From assembly GCF_000025985.1 (NCBI RefSeq), contig NC_003228.3, positions 372,001 to 436,000 of the forward strand: a stretch of 64,000 nt of DNA. Reading direction: 5' to 3'. Below, piece by piece: positions 53,286 to 61,649 of the stretch. The position numbers were made by a program, and so were the translations under genes. Every line of letters starts with the position of its first letter. Positions within the stretch are counted from its first letter, which is position 1. This DNA is from Bacteroides fragilis NCTC 9343. Its GTDB lineage: Bacteria > Bacteroidota > Bacteroidia > Bacteroidales > Bacteroidaceae. The notes under the pieces are model-generated. The model worked only from the letters and a program-made list of their open reading frames with translations. It was not told the DNA's origin and did no database searches.

Positions 53286-54224
53286 AATGCCAAACTCGAT
53301 GTGATTCATCTCCGCATCAAAATGGGGGCTGGCAGAGAAACGTACGCTCCATCCGTTGGGCAGTTCGGAAGTAAAAGGCATACCCGAACCTCCTCCGGTT
53401 TTGTCTCCGATGGTGGTGACATTGGGCAGACAACGCATGTGGTTGACAAAGTCATTGGTCGCACTGAAAGAGCGGCGATTGGTTAACACTACTACCTTCT
53501 TTTGCCAGCGTACTCCGTTGGCAGGCTCCAGATAGATGGCATAAGGCTTGGAGAAGTCGTTGTGTCCGGTGCCTGTCTTATGGGAGATGTATCCCGTCAA
53601 TATCTTTTCATTGGTGAAACGGGAAGCGATACGGGCGGAGTTGGTTGCATTTCCGCCGCCATTGTCGCGCACGTCGATAATCAGTCCGTTACATACCGAC
53701 AGATAGGAGAGCACTTCGTCCAGATTACCGTTACCGACCGGGTCGGCGAAACTTTCGTACCGTATGTAGCCGATATTATCTTTCAGTATCTTGTATTTAA
53801 GGCCTGCTGCCGTGCGATAATCCGTACTGGCGCGTCCCAGATAGGAATCTTCCAGCAGGTCTGCACGGAAGTTGCGGGGATAGTCCTGATACCAGGCGTC
53901 GTAATAAGACACGTTGTGAGCCGAGGCCAGATTGACATGTCCGTCCTGTAGTTCGTAGAGCATTTCGCTCAATACTTCAAATAGTCCTTCGCTGCCCATA
54001 TTCGGGGTGATAAGCTTTTGATACCGGGTGTGAATCTCGTCCCAGTCTATCTGTTTGTAGTCGAGAAAACAGTATTGCTCGTCGATGATTTTCCACAACT
54101 GCTCGAAATTTCCCTGTGGATTATTGACAAACTCCTCTTCCCGAATGCAGGAAGAGAGAAGCCCCAGACAGAAAATCAGGCAGAAACCCTGTTGCAGTAT
54201 TCTATAAATGATCGGATTCTTCAT
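53193..54224 (-). CDS. S41-family carboxy-terminal processing protease-like lipoprotein
   Basis: 343 residues. The lipobox is in CLGLLSSCIREE (Cys near residue 26). An N-terminal helical domain (FEQLWKIIDEQYCFLDYK) is followed by the S41 core: LQDGHVNLAS, NIGYIRYESF, NGLIIDVRDNGGGNATNS, the nucleophile Ser in LTNRRSFSATNDFVN and Lys in GDKTGGGSG. The PDZ domain seen in classical CtpA enzymes is reduced or absent, as in the short Bacteroidetes form. It is anchored in the envelope. It lies 12 bp after the downstream-facing outer-membrane gene, so the two are probably one transcript. Confidence 0.85.
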   Translation of the reverse strand: MKNPIIYRILQQGFCLIFCLGLLSSCIREEEFVNNPQGNFEQLWKIIDEQYCFLDYKQIDWDEIHTRYQKLITPNMGSEGLFEVLSEMLYELQDGHVNLASAHNVSYYDAWYQDYPRNFRADLLEDSYLGRASTDYRTAAGLKYKILKDNIGYIRYESFADPVGNGNLDEVLSYLSVCNGLIIDVRDNGGGNATNSARIASRFTNEKILTGYISHKTGTGHNDFSKPYAIYLEPANGVRWQKKVVVLTNRRSFSATNDFVNHMRCLPNVTTIGDKTGGGSGMPFTSELPNGWSVRFSASPHFDAEMNHIEFGIEPDIKADMLQEDELRGKDTLIEMARKLLSE

Positions 54225-54236
54225 GGCGCTTTTCTG

Positions 54237-55106
54237 TTAATAGGCTCTGACAGCCGGTGGCAGGGGAGTGCCGTTCTTGTTGCGGATGCGGAACAGGTCG
54301 TGTACAAATCCCACCATGAATACTTGCGAATACGTGTGTGTCTTAATTCCGTTCAGTTTGGATTGCTGAAGATCGCACAAATAGCTGAGGCGCATTTTGG
54401 TATATCTGATCGGGAAGTCGACCGATAGCATCTGCCGCAATGCGGGCTGATTGTGCAGGGAGGTGAAGCGGATCACTCCGCTGGCATGTCCGAGTGTGAA
54501 TATCTCATAATAGGACTGCCCGTAGTGGGGGGAGAACATGACCCCTATTACCGGCAGATTGACCTGATAGCGCAAAGCCAGCGGATAATTTTTTATCTTG
54601 GTATGCCAGATGGCCATTCCCGAAGCGTCGAGGTTGATGTAGGCGCGTGCCGAGGCCGGATTGTTCGTATTACGTAAGTTGTAGACAAAACCGCCGTTGA
54701 AGTCTCCCATTCCTCCGGCAAGCAACTTAAAGTTGTCTGTAATGCGGAACTGATAATGCAATCCGTAGTTCCAGTTCACCAGTCCGGCAAAGGTGTTGTT
54801 GTTATCTACCCGGTTGTGAGTGTATGCCAGGTTTGCCTGAAAAAAGTTCTGAACCGAGACATTGCCGTCACCCAGAGTTGTCATACGCATGGTCTCACGG
54901 CTGATGCGGAACTCGATTCCCTTGTATTCCTGCGGAGAAAGGTAGGTGTCGAATACATTGGTATATCCCACACCGTACATGGTGGCGCGTGTCACATAGC
55001 GGGTAGCCTGAAGTGAGTCTGTGCCGTTGCCATTTCCGTTCCCCCCGAAAGAGGGGAGAGCGGTTGCTATCATCAGTAATAGCAGTATGCTTGTTTTTAC
55101 TTTCAT
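54237..55106 (-). CDS. Outer-membrane beta-strand protein, DUF3316-like
   Basis: 289 residues with a signal peptide (about 1-21, before FGGNGNG) and a short Gly/Asn repeat. The rest is a series of amphipathic beta strands with aromatic boundaries (NYGLHYQFRITDNFKLLAGG, YPLALRYQVNLPVIGVMFSP), suggesting a small barrel. The DTYLSPQEYKGIEFRISRET opening fits the DUF3316 group of Bacteroidetes, but I hold that name loosely. It lies 24 bp after parC and 12 bp before the S41 protease gene. Function unknown. Confidence 0.65.
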   Translation of the reverse strand: MKVKTSILLLLMIATALPSFGGNGNGNGTDSLQATRYVTRATMYGVGYTNVFDTYLSPQEYKGIEFRISRETMRMTTLGDGNVSVQNFFQANLAYTHNRVDNNNTFAGLVNWNYGLHYQFRITDNFKLLAGGMGDFNGGFVYNLRNTNNPASARAYINLDASGMAIWHTKIKNYPLALRYQVNLPVIGVMFSPHYGQSYYEIFTLGHASGVIRFTSLHNQPALRQMLSVDFPIRYTKMRLSYLCDLQQSKLNGIKTHTYSQVFMVGFVHDLFRIRNKNGTPLPPAVRAY

Positions 55107-55130
55107 ACGCAGTTTTATCTTGGACTTGTG

Positions 55131-57779
55131 CTAAAACAGTTTCATCTGTCCGGTCATTTCGTCGAGTATGTCGTTTTCTGTTTTATCACTGTCCGGGTCC
55201 AGATTTTCCGGCTCTTCCCCGGTGTCATCTTCTTCGTTGTTTTGTGGCGGATCGGGGAAGCGGGTTGGCTCCAGTTCATTGATGGTTTCTACCGTATAAG
55301 TCGTGAGGCGTTTCCCTTTCGCTTTAAAACCTTTGACGGCAATGAACTCTTCGGCGTCGACGACAACAGGGTCACGGAAACTGTCATGGCCTCCGAAGAT
55401 GATTTCCAATCTTGGATAATACTCGTCTGTCATCAGGATCAAGCGATTGTGTTTGTTCTCGCCCAGGTAATTCTGTTTGCGTGTAGTGGCTTCAAAGCAG
55501 AAACGTTTCAGGTACGGATAATTCTGCTGGTCGGCATCGTAAAGGGCAACTGTCCATATCTTATTGGGATCGAACTTCTCGACGATGCTTACATTGTCTT
55601 CGTAGTGATTGCTCAGGTCGAAGTTCGAAGTATAAAATTCTCCGGTATTCAGTACAACCAGAATGTTGTCGTCGCTCTGGAATTCACCCAGATATTCGCC
55701 TCGTCCGTCGTAGTTGAGACGGAGCACGTCACGGTCAAACCATACTTTACGTCCGCCCAGTGTGGAACCACCCCGTTGTTTCAAAACAATTTTGTGTACC
55801 GGCAGGCGTGTCAGGATGACGCCTTGGCTTTGCCGGCTGCGAATGGTCACTTCACTAAAGTCACGTTCGAAGATGATGCGTCGTACACGCGGATTCGGTT
55901 TCAAGGTGACTTTGATAATTTCCGCTTCCCCATTGGGGTTGGCGCTGAAGTAGGAAATGCGTGAATCGGGCTTGCCTTGAGTCACGTCGTATTCACGGTC
56001 ACGCACGATGGAAGTGACTGCAAACCGTTTGATGTAATGTGTTCCCTCTGCGCCGTCACGGTAGGCTACGTTGTAGATGGTACGTTTGTCATTCTTCTTA
56101 AAGACATTGACGTAAATCACGTTTTTGCCCACAAACTTCTTGTCGGCTACCGGAGTCACCATGTAACGTCCGTCGCGATAGAATATAATCACATCGTCGA
56201 TATCCGAACAGCATGCCACGAATTCGTCCTTCTTTAAGGACGTTCCGATGAAGCCTTCTTCACGGTTGATATAGAGTTTTTCGTTGGCTTCCACTACCTT
56301 AGCGGCTTCGATGGTGTCGAAGTTGCGCAACTCTGTGCGACGGGGGAAGTTTTTGCCATATTTCTCTTTCAGCATTCGGTACCATTGGATGGTATATTCC
56401 ACGATATTGGCCAAGTGGTTGTTGATCTCGGCAATATCTTCGTTCATGCGGGCGATCGCCTCTTCAGCCTTGTCGGAGTTGAACTTCAGGATACGCCCCA
56501 TCTTGATTTCCATCAGGCGGAGGATATCGTCCTTTGTCACTTCGCGTATGAATTGTGAATAGAAAGGAGTCAACCGTCGGTCGATATGTTCGCAGGCGGC
56601 ATCCATGTCTTTGGATTGTTCGAACTCTTTATCTTTATAAATACGTTCTTCGATGAATATCTTTTCAAGTGAGGCGAAATGCAGGTTTTCCTGTAGTTCG
56701 TCTTTCTTGATTTCCAGTTCCTGGCGGAGCAGGGACAATGTATTGTCGGCCGACTTTCTCAACACATGGCTGATGGTGAGGAAGTGCGGTTTCTGGTCGT
56801 CAATGACGCAGCAGTTGGGCGAGATGCTCACTTCGCAGTCCGTAAATGCATAAAGGGCATCGATTGTCTTATCGGACGAGGTGCCCGGTGCCAGGTGGAC
56901 CAGAATCTCGACGTTGGCCGCCGTATTGTCGTCTACCTTGCGTATTTTTATCTTTCCTTTATCAACAGCTTTCAGGATGGAGTCGATGACCGAAGTCGTG
57001 GTTCTGCCATAAGGGATTTCGGTGATAGCCAGCGTCTTGTTGTCTACTTTATTGATCTTAGACCGTATCTTGACTGCTCCACCGCGTTCGCCGTCGTTGT
57101 ATTTCGATACGTCAATAGAACCTCCGGTCTGGAAGTCGGGATATAGTTTGAATTCCTCGTTACGCAGATAGCTGATGGATGCGTCGCACAGTTCGTTGAA
57201 GTTGTGTGGCAGTATCTTGGATGAAAGTCCTACGGCGATACCCTCTACACCTTGCGCCAGCAAAAGCGGGAACTTTACCGGTAAGGTAATAGGCTCCTTG
57301 TTGCGTCCGTCGTACGACAACTTCCATTCGGTGGTTTTGGGGTTGAATACTACATCGAGTGCAAACTTCGACAAGCGTGCTTCAATATAACGAGGAGCAG
57401 CAGCACCGTCACCGGTAAGGATATTACCCCAGTTTCCCTGGCAGTCAACCAACAGGTCTTTCTGCCCCAGCTGTACCAATGCGTCACCGATGGATGCATC
57501 GCCATGAGGGTGAAACTGCATGGTATGTCCTACGATGTTGGCCACCTTATTGTACCGCCCGTCGTCCATGCGTTTCATGGAGTGCAGGATGCGGCGTTGC
57601 ACCGGTTTCAGTCCGTCATTGATGTGGGGCACGGCTCGCTCGAGGATAACGTATGAAGCATAGTCCAGAAACCAATTCTGGTACATTCCTGTAAGTTGAT
57701 GTTTAATGCTTTCGTTATGTGAGTCCGCCGGCTTATAGTCAGAATGTCCTTCCGTAATCTCGTTGTTCTCTTCGCTCAT
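55131..57779 (-). CDS. parC: DNA topoisomerase IV / gyrase subunit A
   Basis: 882 residues, cytoplasmic. The N-terminal breakage-reunion domain opens YASYVILERAVPHINDGLKP and carries HPHGDASIGDALVQLGQKDL, the quinolone-resistance region. The active-site Tyr lies in GDGAAAPRYIEARLSKFA. Long coiled-coil segments follow (about 340-470), then the C-terminal DNA-wrapping region and an acidic tail (NEEDDTGEEPENLDPDSDK). The Ser in GDASIGDAL occupies the position often mutated in quinolone resistance and looks wild type. The sequence is closer to Bacteroides ParC than to GyrA, but separating the two needs a tree. It is divergent from glyS. Confidence 0.87.
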   Translation of the reverse strand: MSEENNEITEGHSDYKPADSHNESIKHQLTGMYQNWFLDYASYVILERAVPHINDGLKPVQRRILHSMKRMDDGRYNKVANIVGHTMQFHPHGDASIGDALVQLGQKDLLVDCQGNWGNILTGDGAAAPRYIEARLSKFALDVVFNPKTTEWKLSYDGRNKEPITLPVKFPLLLAQGVEGIAVGLSSKILPHNFNELCDASISYLRNEEFKLYPDFQTGGSIDVSKYNDGERGGAVKIRSKINKVDNKTLAITEIPYGRTTTSVIDSILKAVDKGKIKIRKVDDNTAANVEILVHLAPGTSSDKTIDALYAFTDCEVSISPNCCVIDDQKPHFLTISHVLRKSADNTLSLLRQELEIKKDELQENLHFASLEKIFIEERIYKDKEFEQSKDMDAACEHIDRRLTPFYSQFIREVTKDDILRLMEIKMGRILKFNSDKAEEAIARMNEDIAEINNHLANIVEYTIQWYRMLKEKYGKNFPRRTELRNFDTIEAAKVVEANEKLYINREEGFIGTSLKKDEFVACCSDIDDVIIFYRDGRYMVTPVADKKFVGKNVIYVNVFKKNDKRTIYNVAYRDGAEGTHYIKRFAVTSIVRDREYDVTQGKPDSRISYFSANPNGEAEIIKVTLKPNPRVRRIIFERDFSEVTIRSRQSQGVILTRLPVHKIVLKQRGGSTLGGRKVWFDRDVLRLNYDGRGEYLGEFQSDDNILVVLNTGEFYTSNFDLSNHYEDNVSIVEKFDPNKIWTVALYDADQQNYPYLKRFCFEATTRKQNYLGENKHNRLILMTDEYYPRLEIIFGGHDSFRDPVVVDAEEFIAVKGFKAKGKRLTTYTVETINELEPTRFPDPPQNNEEDDTGEEPENLDPDSDKTENDILDEMTGQMKLF

Positions 57780-57848
57780 AAAATCAAATTTCCCTCTGGT
57801 TTTAACAACAAATTATCTTTTTTACACCATTATTGGGTGATGTGCAGG

Positions 57849-57856
57849 CAAAAATA
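57849..57856 (-). promoter_or_regulatory. Candidate -7 box for parC
   Basis: TATTTTTG followed by CC on the minus strand matches TAnnTTTG, 69 bp before the parC ATG. Confidence 0.4.
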
Positions 57857-57879
57857 CGAATTTAATTGAAAAAAATCAT

Positions 57880-57887
57880 TTACTTTG
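57880..57887 (+). promoter_or_regulatory. Candidate -7 box for glyS
   Basis: TTACTTTG followed by CAG lies 76 bp before the glyS ATG. It is the TTACTTTG variant also seen before the lyase gene and the 44-aa peptide. Confidence 0.4.
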
Positions 57888-57963
57888 CAGATTATTTCTG
57901 AGTCTGGCTTACAGGCAGATGTACGAAATGTAAATTGTAAATGATTAAATTGTAAATAAGACG

Positions 57964-59505
57964 ATGGCACAAGAAGATGTTTTTAAGAAGTTAGTATCAC
58001 ATTGCAAAGAATACGGTTTTGTGTTCCCCTCAAGCGATATCTACGACGGACTGGGCGCGGTGTATGACTACGGACAGATGGGTGTTGAACTGAAAAACAA
58101 TATTAAAAAATACTGGTGGGACAGCATGGTGTTGCTGCACGAAAACATTGTCGGTATTGACTCTGCAATCTTTATGCACCCTACCATCTGGAAGGCTTCC
58201 GGACATGTGGATGCATTTAACGATCCGTTGATTGATAATAAAGACTCTAAAAAACGCTACCGTGCCGATGTGCTGATTGAAGATCAATTGGCTAAGTACG
58301 ATGATAAGATTAATAAAGAGGTGGCCAAAGCTGCCAAAAGATTTGGTGAAGCTTTCGACGAAGCTCAGTTCCGCAGCACCAATGGGCGTGTTCTTGAGCA
58401 TCAGGCAAAGCGTGATGCATTGCACGAACGTTTCGCAAAAGCGCTGAACGATAACAATCTGGAAGAGCTCCGTCAGATCATTGTTGACGAAGAAATAGCT
58501 TGCCCGATTTCCGGTACTAAGAATTGGACAGAAGTTCGTCAGTTCAATCTGATGTTCTCTACCGATATGGGTTCTACTGCCGATGGTTCGATGAAAATCT
58601 ATCTTCGTCCGGAGACGGCACAGGGTATCTTTGTCAATTATCTGAACGTACAGAAGACCGGCCGCATGAAAGTTCCTTTCGGTATCGCTCAGATCGGTAA
58701 AGCTTTCCGTAACGAGATTGTAGCCCGTCAGTTCATCTTCCGTATGCGTGAGTTCGAACAGATGGAGATGCAGTTCTTTGTTCGTCCGGGCAGCGAATTG
58801 GAATATTTCAAGAAATGGAAAGAAATTCGTTTGAAGTGGCACAAGGCACTGGGCTTTGGTGACGATCATTATCGTTTCCACGATCACGATAAATTGGCTC
58901 ACTATGCAAACGCCGCTACTGACATTGAGTTCTTGATGCCATTTGGTTTCAAAGAAGTAGAAGGTATTCACTCCCGTACGAATTTCGACCTTTCTCAGCA
59001 CGAAAAATTTTCGGGAAAGAGCATTAAGTATTTCGATCCGGAACTGAACGAATCGTATACTCCGTACGTAATCGAAACGTCGATCGGTGTTGATCGTATG
59101 TTCCTCAGTATTATGTCGGCTGCTTATTGCGAAGAGCAACTGGAAAATGGTGAAAGCCGCGTTGTATTGAAATTGCCTGCTGCATTGGCACCGGTGAAAC
59201 TGGCTGTAATGCCGTTGGTAAAGAAAGACGGACTGCCTGAAAAGGCTCGTGAGATCATTGACAATCTTAAGTTCCACTTCCATTGCCAGTATGATGAAAA
59301 AGACAGTATCGGTAAACGTTACCGTCGTCAGGACGCCATCGGTACTCCGTACTGTGTGACTGTTGACCATCAGACATTGGAAGACAACTGTGTGACATTA
59401 CGTAACCGCGACACTATGGAGCAGGAACGTGTGGCAATCTCTGAATTGAATAATATCATTGCCGACCGGGTAAGTATTACCTCGTTGTTGAAAACAATCC
59501 AATAA
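57964..59505 (+). CDS. glyS: Glycyl-tRNA synthetase (single-chain class II)
   Basis: 513 residues, cytoplasmic. It is the alpha2-type enzyme of Bacteroidetes rather than the alpha2-beta2 form. Class II motifs are visible: motif 1 near GLGAVYDYGQMGVELKNNIK, motif 2 in FRNEIVARQFIFRMREFEQM and motif 3 in VIETSIGVDRMFLSIMSAAY. The anticodon-binding domain follows (LAPVKLAVMPLVKKDGLPEK, YRRQDAIGTPYCVTVD). It charges tRNA-Gly with glycine. The FKBP gene starts 12 bp downstream, so they are co-transcribed, and parC is divergent. Confidence 0.95.
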   Translation: MAQEDVFKKLVSHCKEYGFVFPSSDIYDGLGAVYDYGQMGVELKNNIKKYWWDSMVLLHENIVGIDSAIFMHPTIWKASGHVDAFNDPLIDNKDSKKRYRADVLIEDQLAKYDDKINKEVAKAAKRFGEAFDEAQFRSTNGRVLEHQAKRDALHERFAKALNDNNLEELRQIIVDEEIACPISGTKNWTEVRQFNLMFSTDMGSTADGSMKIYLRPETAQGIFVNYLNVQKTGRMKVPFGIAQIGKAFRNEIVARQFIFRMREFEQMEMQFFVRPGSELEYFKKWKEIRLKWHKALGFGDDHYRFHDHDKLAHYANAATDIEFLMPFGFKEVEGIHSRTNFDLSQHEKFSGKSIKYFDPELNESYTPYVIETSIGVDRMFLSIMSAAYCEEQLENGESRVVLKLPAALAPVKLAVMPLVKKDGLPEKAREIIDNLKFHFHCQYDEKDSIGKRYRRQDAIGTPYCVTVDHQTLEDNCVTLRNRDTMEQERVAISELNNIIADRVSITSLLKTIQ

Positions 59506-59516
59506 CCCTTTAGCGA

Positions 59517-60068
59517 ATGAACAAAAAAATCTATTTATTGCCGTTGCTGTTACTGGCTCTTATCTTTGTTTCCTGTGAGGAGACGAAAGAAGCTACGAAG
59601 TTTGATAACTGGCGGGCACGTAACGAAGGATATATCGATTCTTTGAAGACGGTATTTGATGAAAAAACCGATCCGGAACTGAAAGCTTTTGAGCCGGAGA
59701 TAAATCCGAAGTTACGGATTTATTATAAAAAGAAGATCTCGAATGATACAGGTGCTATTCCCCTTTATACAGATTCCGTGAATGTGTTTTATCGTGGAAG
59801 TTTTATTTTTGGCGAAACATTTGACCAGAACTTTACGGGAGCTGATCCGGGGCCTTTTGATTCACCTACTAAATTTGTTATCCAAACATTTATTACGGTT
59901 GGTGGTGTCTCCGGTTGGGCTGAGATATTGCAACGTATGCGTGTCGGAGAAAGATGGCTTGTTTATATTCCGTGGGAGTTGGCTTACGGAGCAAGTGGAA
60001 CTGACGATATTCCAGGCTATTCAACGCTGATCTTTGATATGCAATTGGAAGAAATATTGGATGAATAA
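59517..60068 (+). CDS. FKBP-type peptidyl-prolyl cis-trans isomerase, lipoprotein
   Basis: 183 residues. The lipobox is in LLLALIFVSCEETKE (Cys near residue 20), so it folds proteins in the envelope. The FKBP domain (about 75-180) shows VNVFYRGSFIFGETFDQNF, GVSGWAEILQRMRVGERW, VYIPWELAYGASGTDDIPGY and STLIFDMQLEEI, the conserved Tyr, Phe, Asp, Trp and Ile pocket. The N-terminal charged region is only moderately conserved and may help dimerise. It is co-transcribed with glyS and followed by a terminator. Confidence 0.9.
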   Translation: MNKKIYLLPLLLLALIFVSCEETKEATKFDNWRARNEGYIDSLKTVFDEKTDPELKAFEPEINPKLRIYYKKKISNDTGAIPLYTDSVNVFYRGSFIFGETFDQNFTGADPGPFDSPTKFVIQTFITVGGVSGWAEILQRMRVGERWLVYIPWELAYGASGTDDIPGYSTLIFDMQLEEILDE

Positions 60069-60081
60069 GAATATGTAATAG

Positions 60082-60129
60082 AATCTCCCTGATTATTAAT
60101 GCAATGGAAGAATAATCAGGGAGGATTTT
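60082..60129 (+). terminator. Rho-independent terminator after the glyS operon
   Basis: CTCCCTGATTATT (60085-60097) pairs with AATAATCAGGGAG (60111-60123), with an AATC/GGATT extension and a short T-run. Confidence 0.8.
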
Positions 60130-60179
60130 GTATGTTAAGGTTTAGTATGCAGTGGTTTTACTTTACTAAATAGTTGATT

Positions 60180-61061
60180 TTATCGGGGTTGCCACTCCAC
60201 TAATGGATAACTCCATCCATTAAACATTTTGGTACTTGGTATTCCAACTACTTCATGGATGATATAACCTTCTATATTTATAGAGTGTGATTTAGAATCC
60301 ATATTTTGAACATCTATCCGGATTTCTTGGTTATACTTTACTTTTGCTAAATTGCGTTTACACACATTTAAATCTATTGAGATATTTCTTTCTTCTTTTT
60401 CTGCAACTTTCCATTTCTTTTTACCTTTCCATTCTAATTTTAAAACTAAAAATAAATTACTCCATGATTTATATGGTGGGAGGTTCTCTTTAATAATAAC
60501 GGATTTAAGTTCATGTACATATTTGTATTTGGATTTACCTTCTGGAATCTTGAATTCATATTGATATGATGTTCCAATCTTTCCATATTTTGTTTCATAT
60601 ACAGTTCTTGTTGTTACTTCTGATTCCTCTTGGTTAACTCCTACTTGCCCATATAGAACAGGAACGGGTAGAATTTTCTCCTTAATTGATTTTACGTACA
60701 TATTTCCTTTTTCAAATGCAATTACGGTATCATTTATTTGCATTTCCATTTTATGGTTGAATAGTGCTTGAAATGCTCTAGGCATTTCTGTCATGATTTC
60801 ATCTTCGCAAAATTCAAGGTCTTTATATAGCGGATATTTAATACCCGAGGCACGAATCCATTCTGTTTGTTCTTCATAAGTCATGTAAGATAGTGTATCA
60901 AGGGTGTTATAAAACTCTTTTGCACTATTGAATACAATTCTGGAATCTTCTTCTTTTTGCGGATTTACTTGATTAGTCACCGTTTGATCCAATTCTGTTT
61001 CATCACATGATGAAAGTAGAATTATTGACAATAGCAAAAATAATTTAGATATGGTTTTCAT
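60180..61061 (-). CDS. Hypothetical lipoprotein, possibly DUF4848-like
   Basis: 293 residues. The lipobox is in LLLSIILLSSCDETELD (Cys near residue 19). Residues 45-60 (VFNSAKEFYNTLDTLSYMT) resemble the N-terminal helix of a Bacteroides lipoprotein group sometimes labelled DUF4848. The rest is beta-rich and charged (VITGYQ-like strands, KLEWKGKKKWKVAEKEERN). The gene follows the DUF3244-type gene by 59 bp on the same strand and probably belongs with it and the TPR regulator. The family name is uncertain, and function is unknown. Confidence 0.6.
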   Translation of the reverse strand: MKTISKLFLLLSIILLSSCDETELDQTVTNQVNPQKEEDSRIVFNSAKEFYNTLDTLSYMTYEEQTEWIRASGIKYPLYKDLEFCEDEIMTEMPRAFQALFNHKMEMQINDTVIAFEKGNMYVKSIKEKILPVPVLYGQVGVNQEESEVTTRTVYETKYGKIGTSYQYEFKIPEGKSKYKYVHELKSVIIKENLPPYKSWSNLFLVLKLEWKGKKKWKVAEKEERNISIDLNVCKRNLAKVKYNQEIRIDVQNMDSKSHSINIEGYIIHEVVGIPSTKMFNGWSYPLVEWQPR

Positions 61062-61120
61062 ATATAAAAAGATTTATACTCTTTGAGAGAAAGAGCTTGT
61101 TATTATTTAAAAATAAAATC

Positions 61121-61501
61121 TCAGATTTCATTTGTTGTAAATTCTCCGGTATATGCTTTGCCATCCAGTATTAATTCAATATTATAGTTTGATTCACTTT
61201 GATTGTTGCCTAAATCGATAGAGATACTACAATCGTTTGTTGAAACATTGTAATGAATGGCTTCTCCCGTATCTAAATTCATAATTGTGACAACTGCAGT
61301 TTTATTTGTTTCTCTGAAAATAAGATCAACCGTATTTCCGCAGATAAAAGCTTCTGCGGGACAAGGTGGGGGCAGAGAACGTTGATGGTGCTGAGTTTCT
61401 ACTTTCATTTTAATTTTCTTTCTTGAGGCCATTGTTTCTGCATTTATATAGCCAACACTAATGAATAAGAATAGGGTAATTAGACAGGTTAACTTTTTCA
61501 T
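61121..61501 (-). CDS. Small secreted DUF3244-type protein, 126 aa
   Basis: Start ATG 61501 (MKKLTCLITLF) gives a normal signal peptide ending INAET; an upstream in-frame ATG at 61570 would add a 23-residue tail of no signal value. The mature part has a proline-rich PPPCPAEAFICGN motif with a Cys pair and then short beta strands (VDLIFRETNKTAVVTIMNLD, IELILDGKAYTGEF), as in the DUF3244 fold, an immunoglobulin-like sandwich. It would be exported to the periplasm or surface. Its neighbours are the lipoprotein (59 bp downstream) and a TPR membrane regulator (148 bp upstream). Function unknown. Confidence 0.7.
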   Translation of the reverse strand: MKKLTCLITLFLFISVGYINAETMASRKKIKMKVETQHHQRSLPPPCPAEAFICGNTVDLIFRETNKTAVVTIMNLDTGEAIHYNVSTNDCSISIDLGNNQSESNYNIELILDGKAYTGEFTTNEI

Positions 61502-61649
61502 GATAAATAAATTTATGTTTCTGCAAAGATAGTCCAATACCCAGGTGATGATACTGATGTGAGATAACAATTGAAGGATTTATGATTGCTGATAATCAGT
61601 TGTTTATGAATTTTGATATAACAAGGAGGAGGAGCCGTGTGATAAAAGT

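Noticed and set aside
58030..59370. 446-codon open frame antisense to glyS
   Set aside because: Shadow of a highly expressed housekeeping gene with biased codon use; no domain signal.
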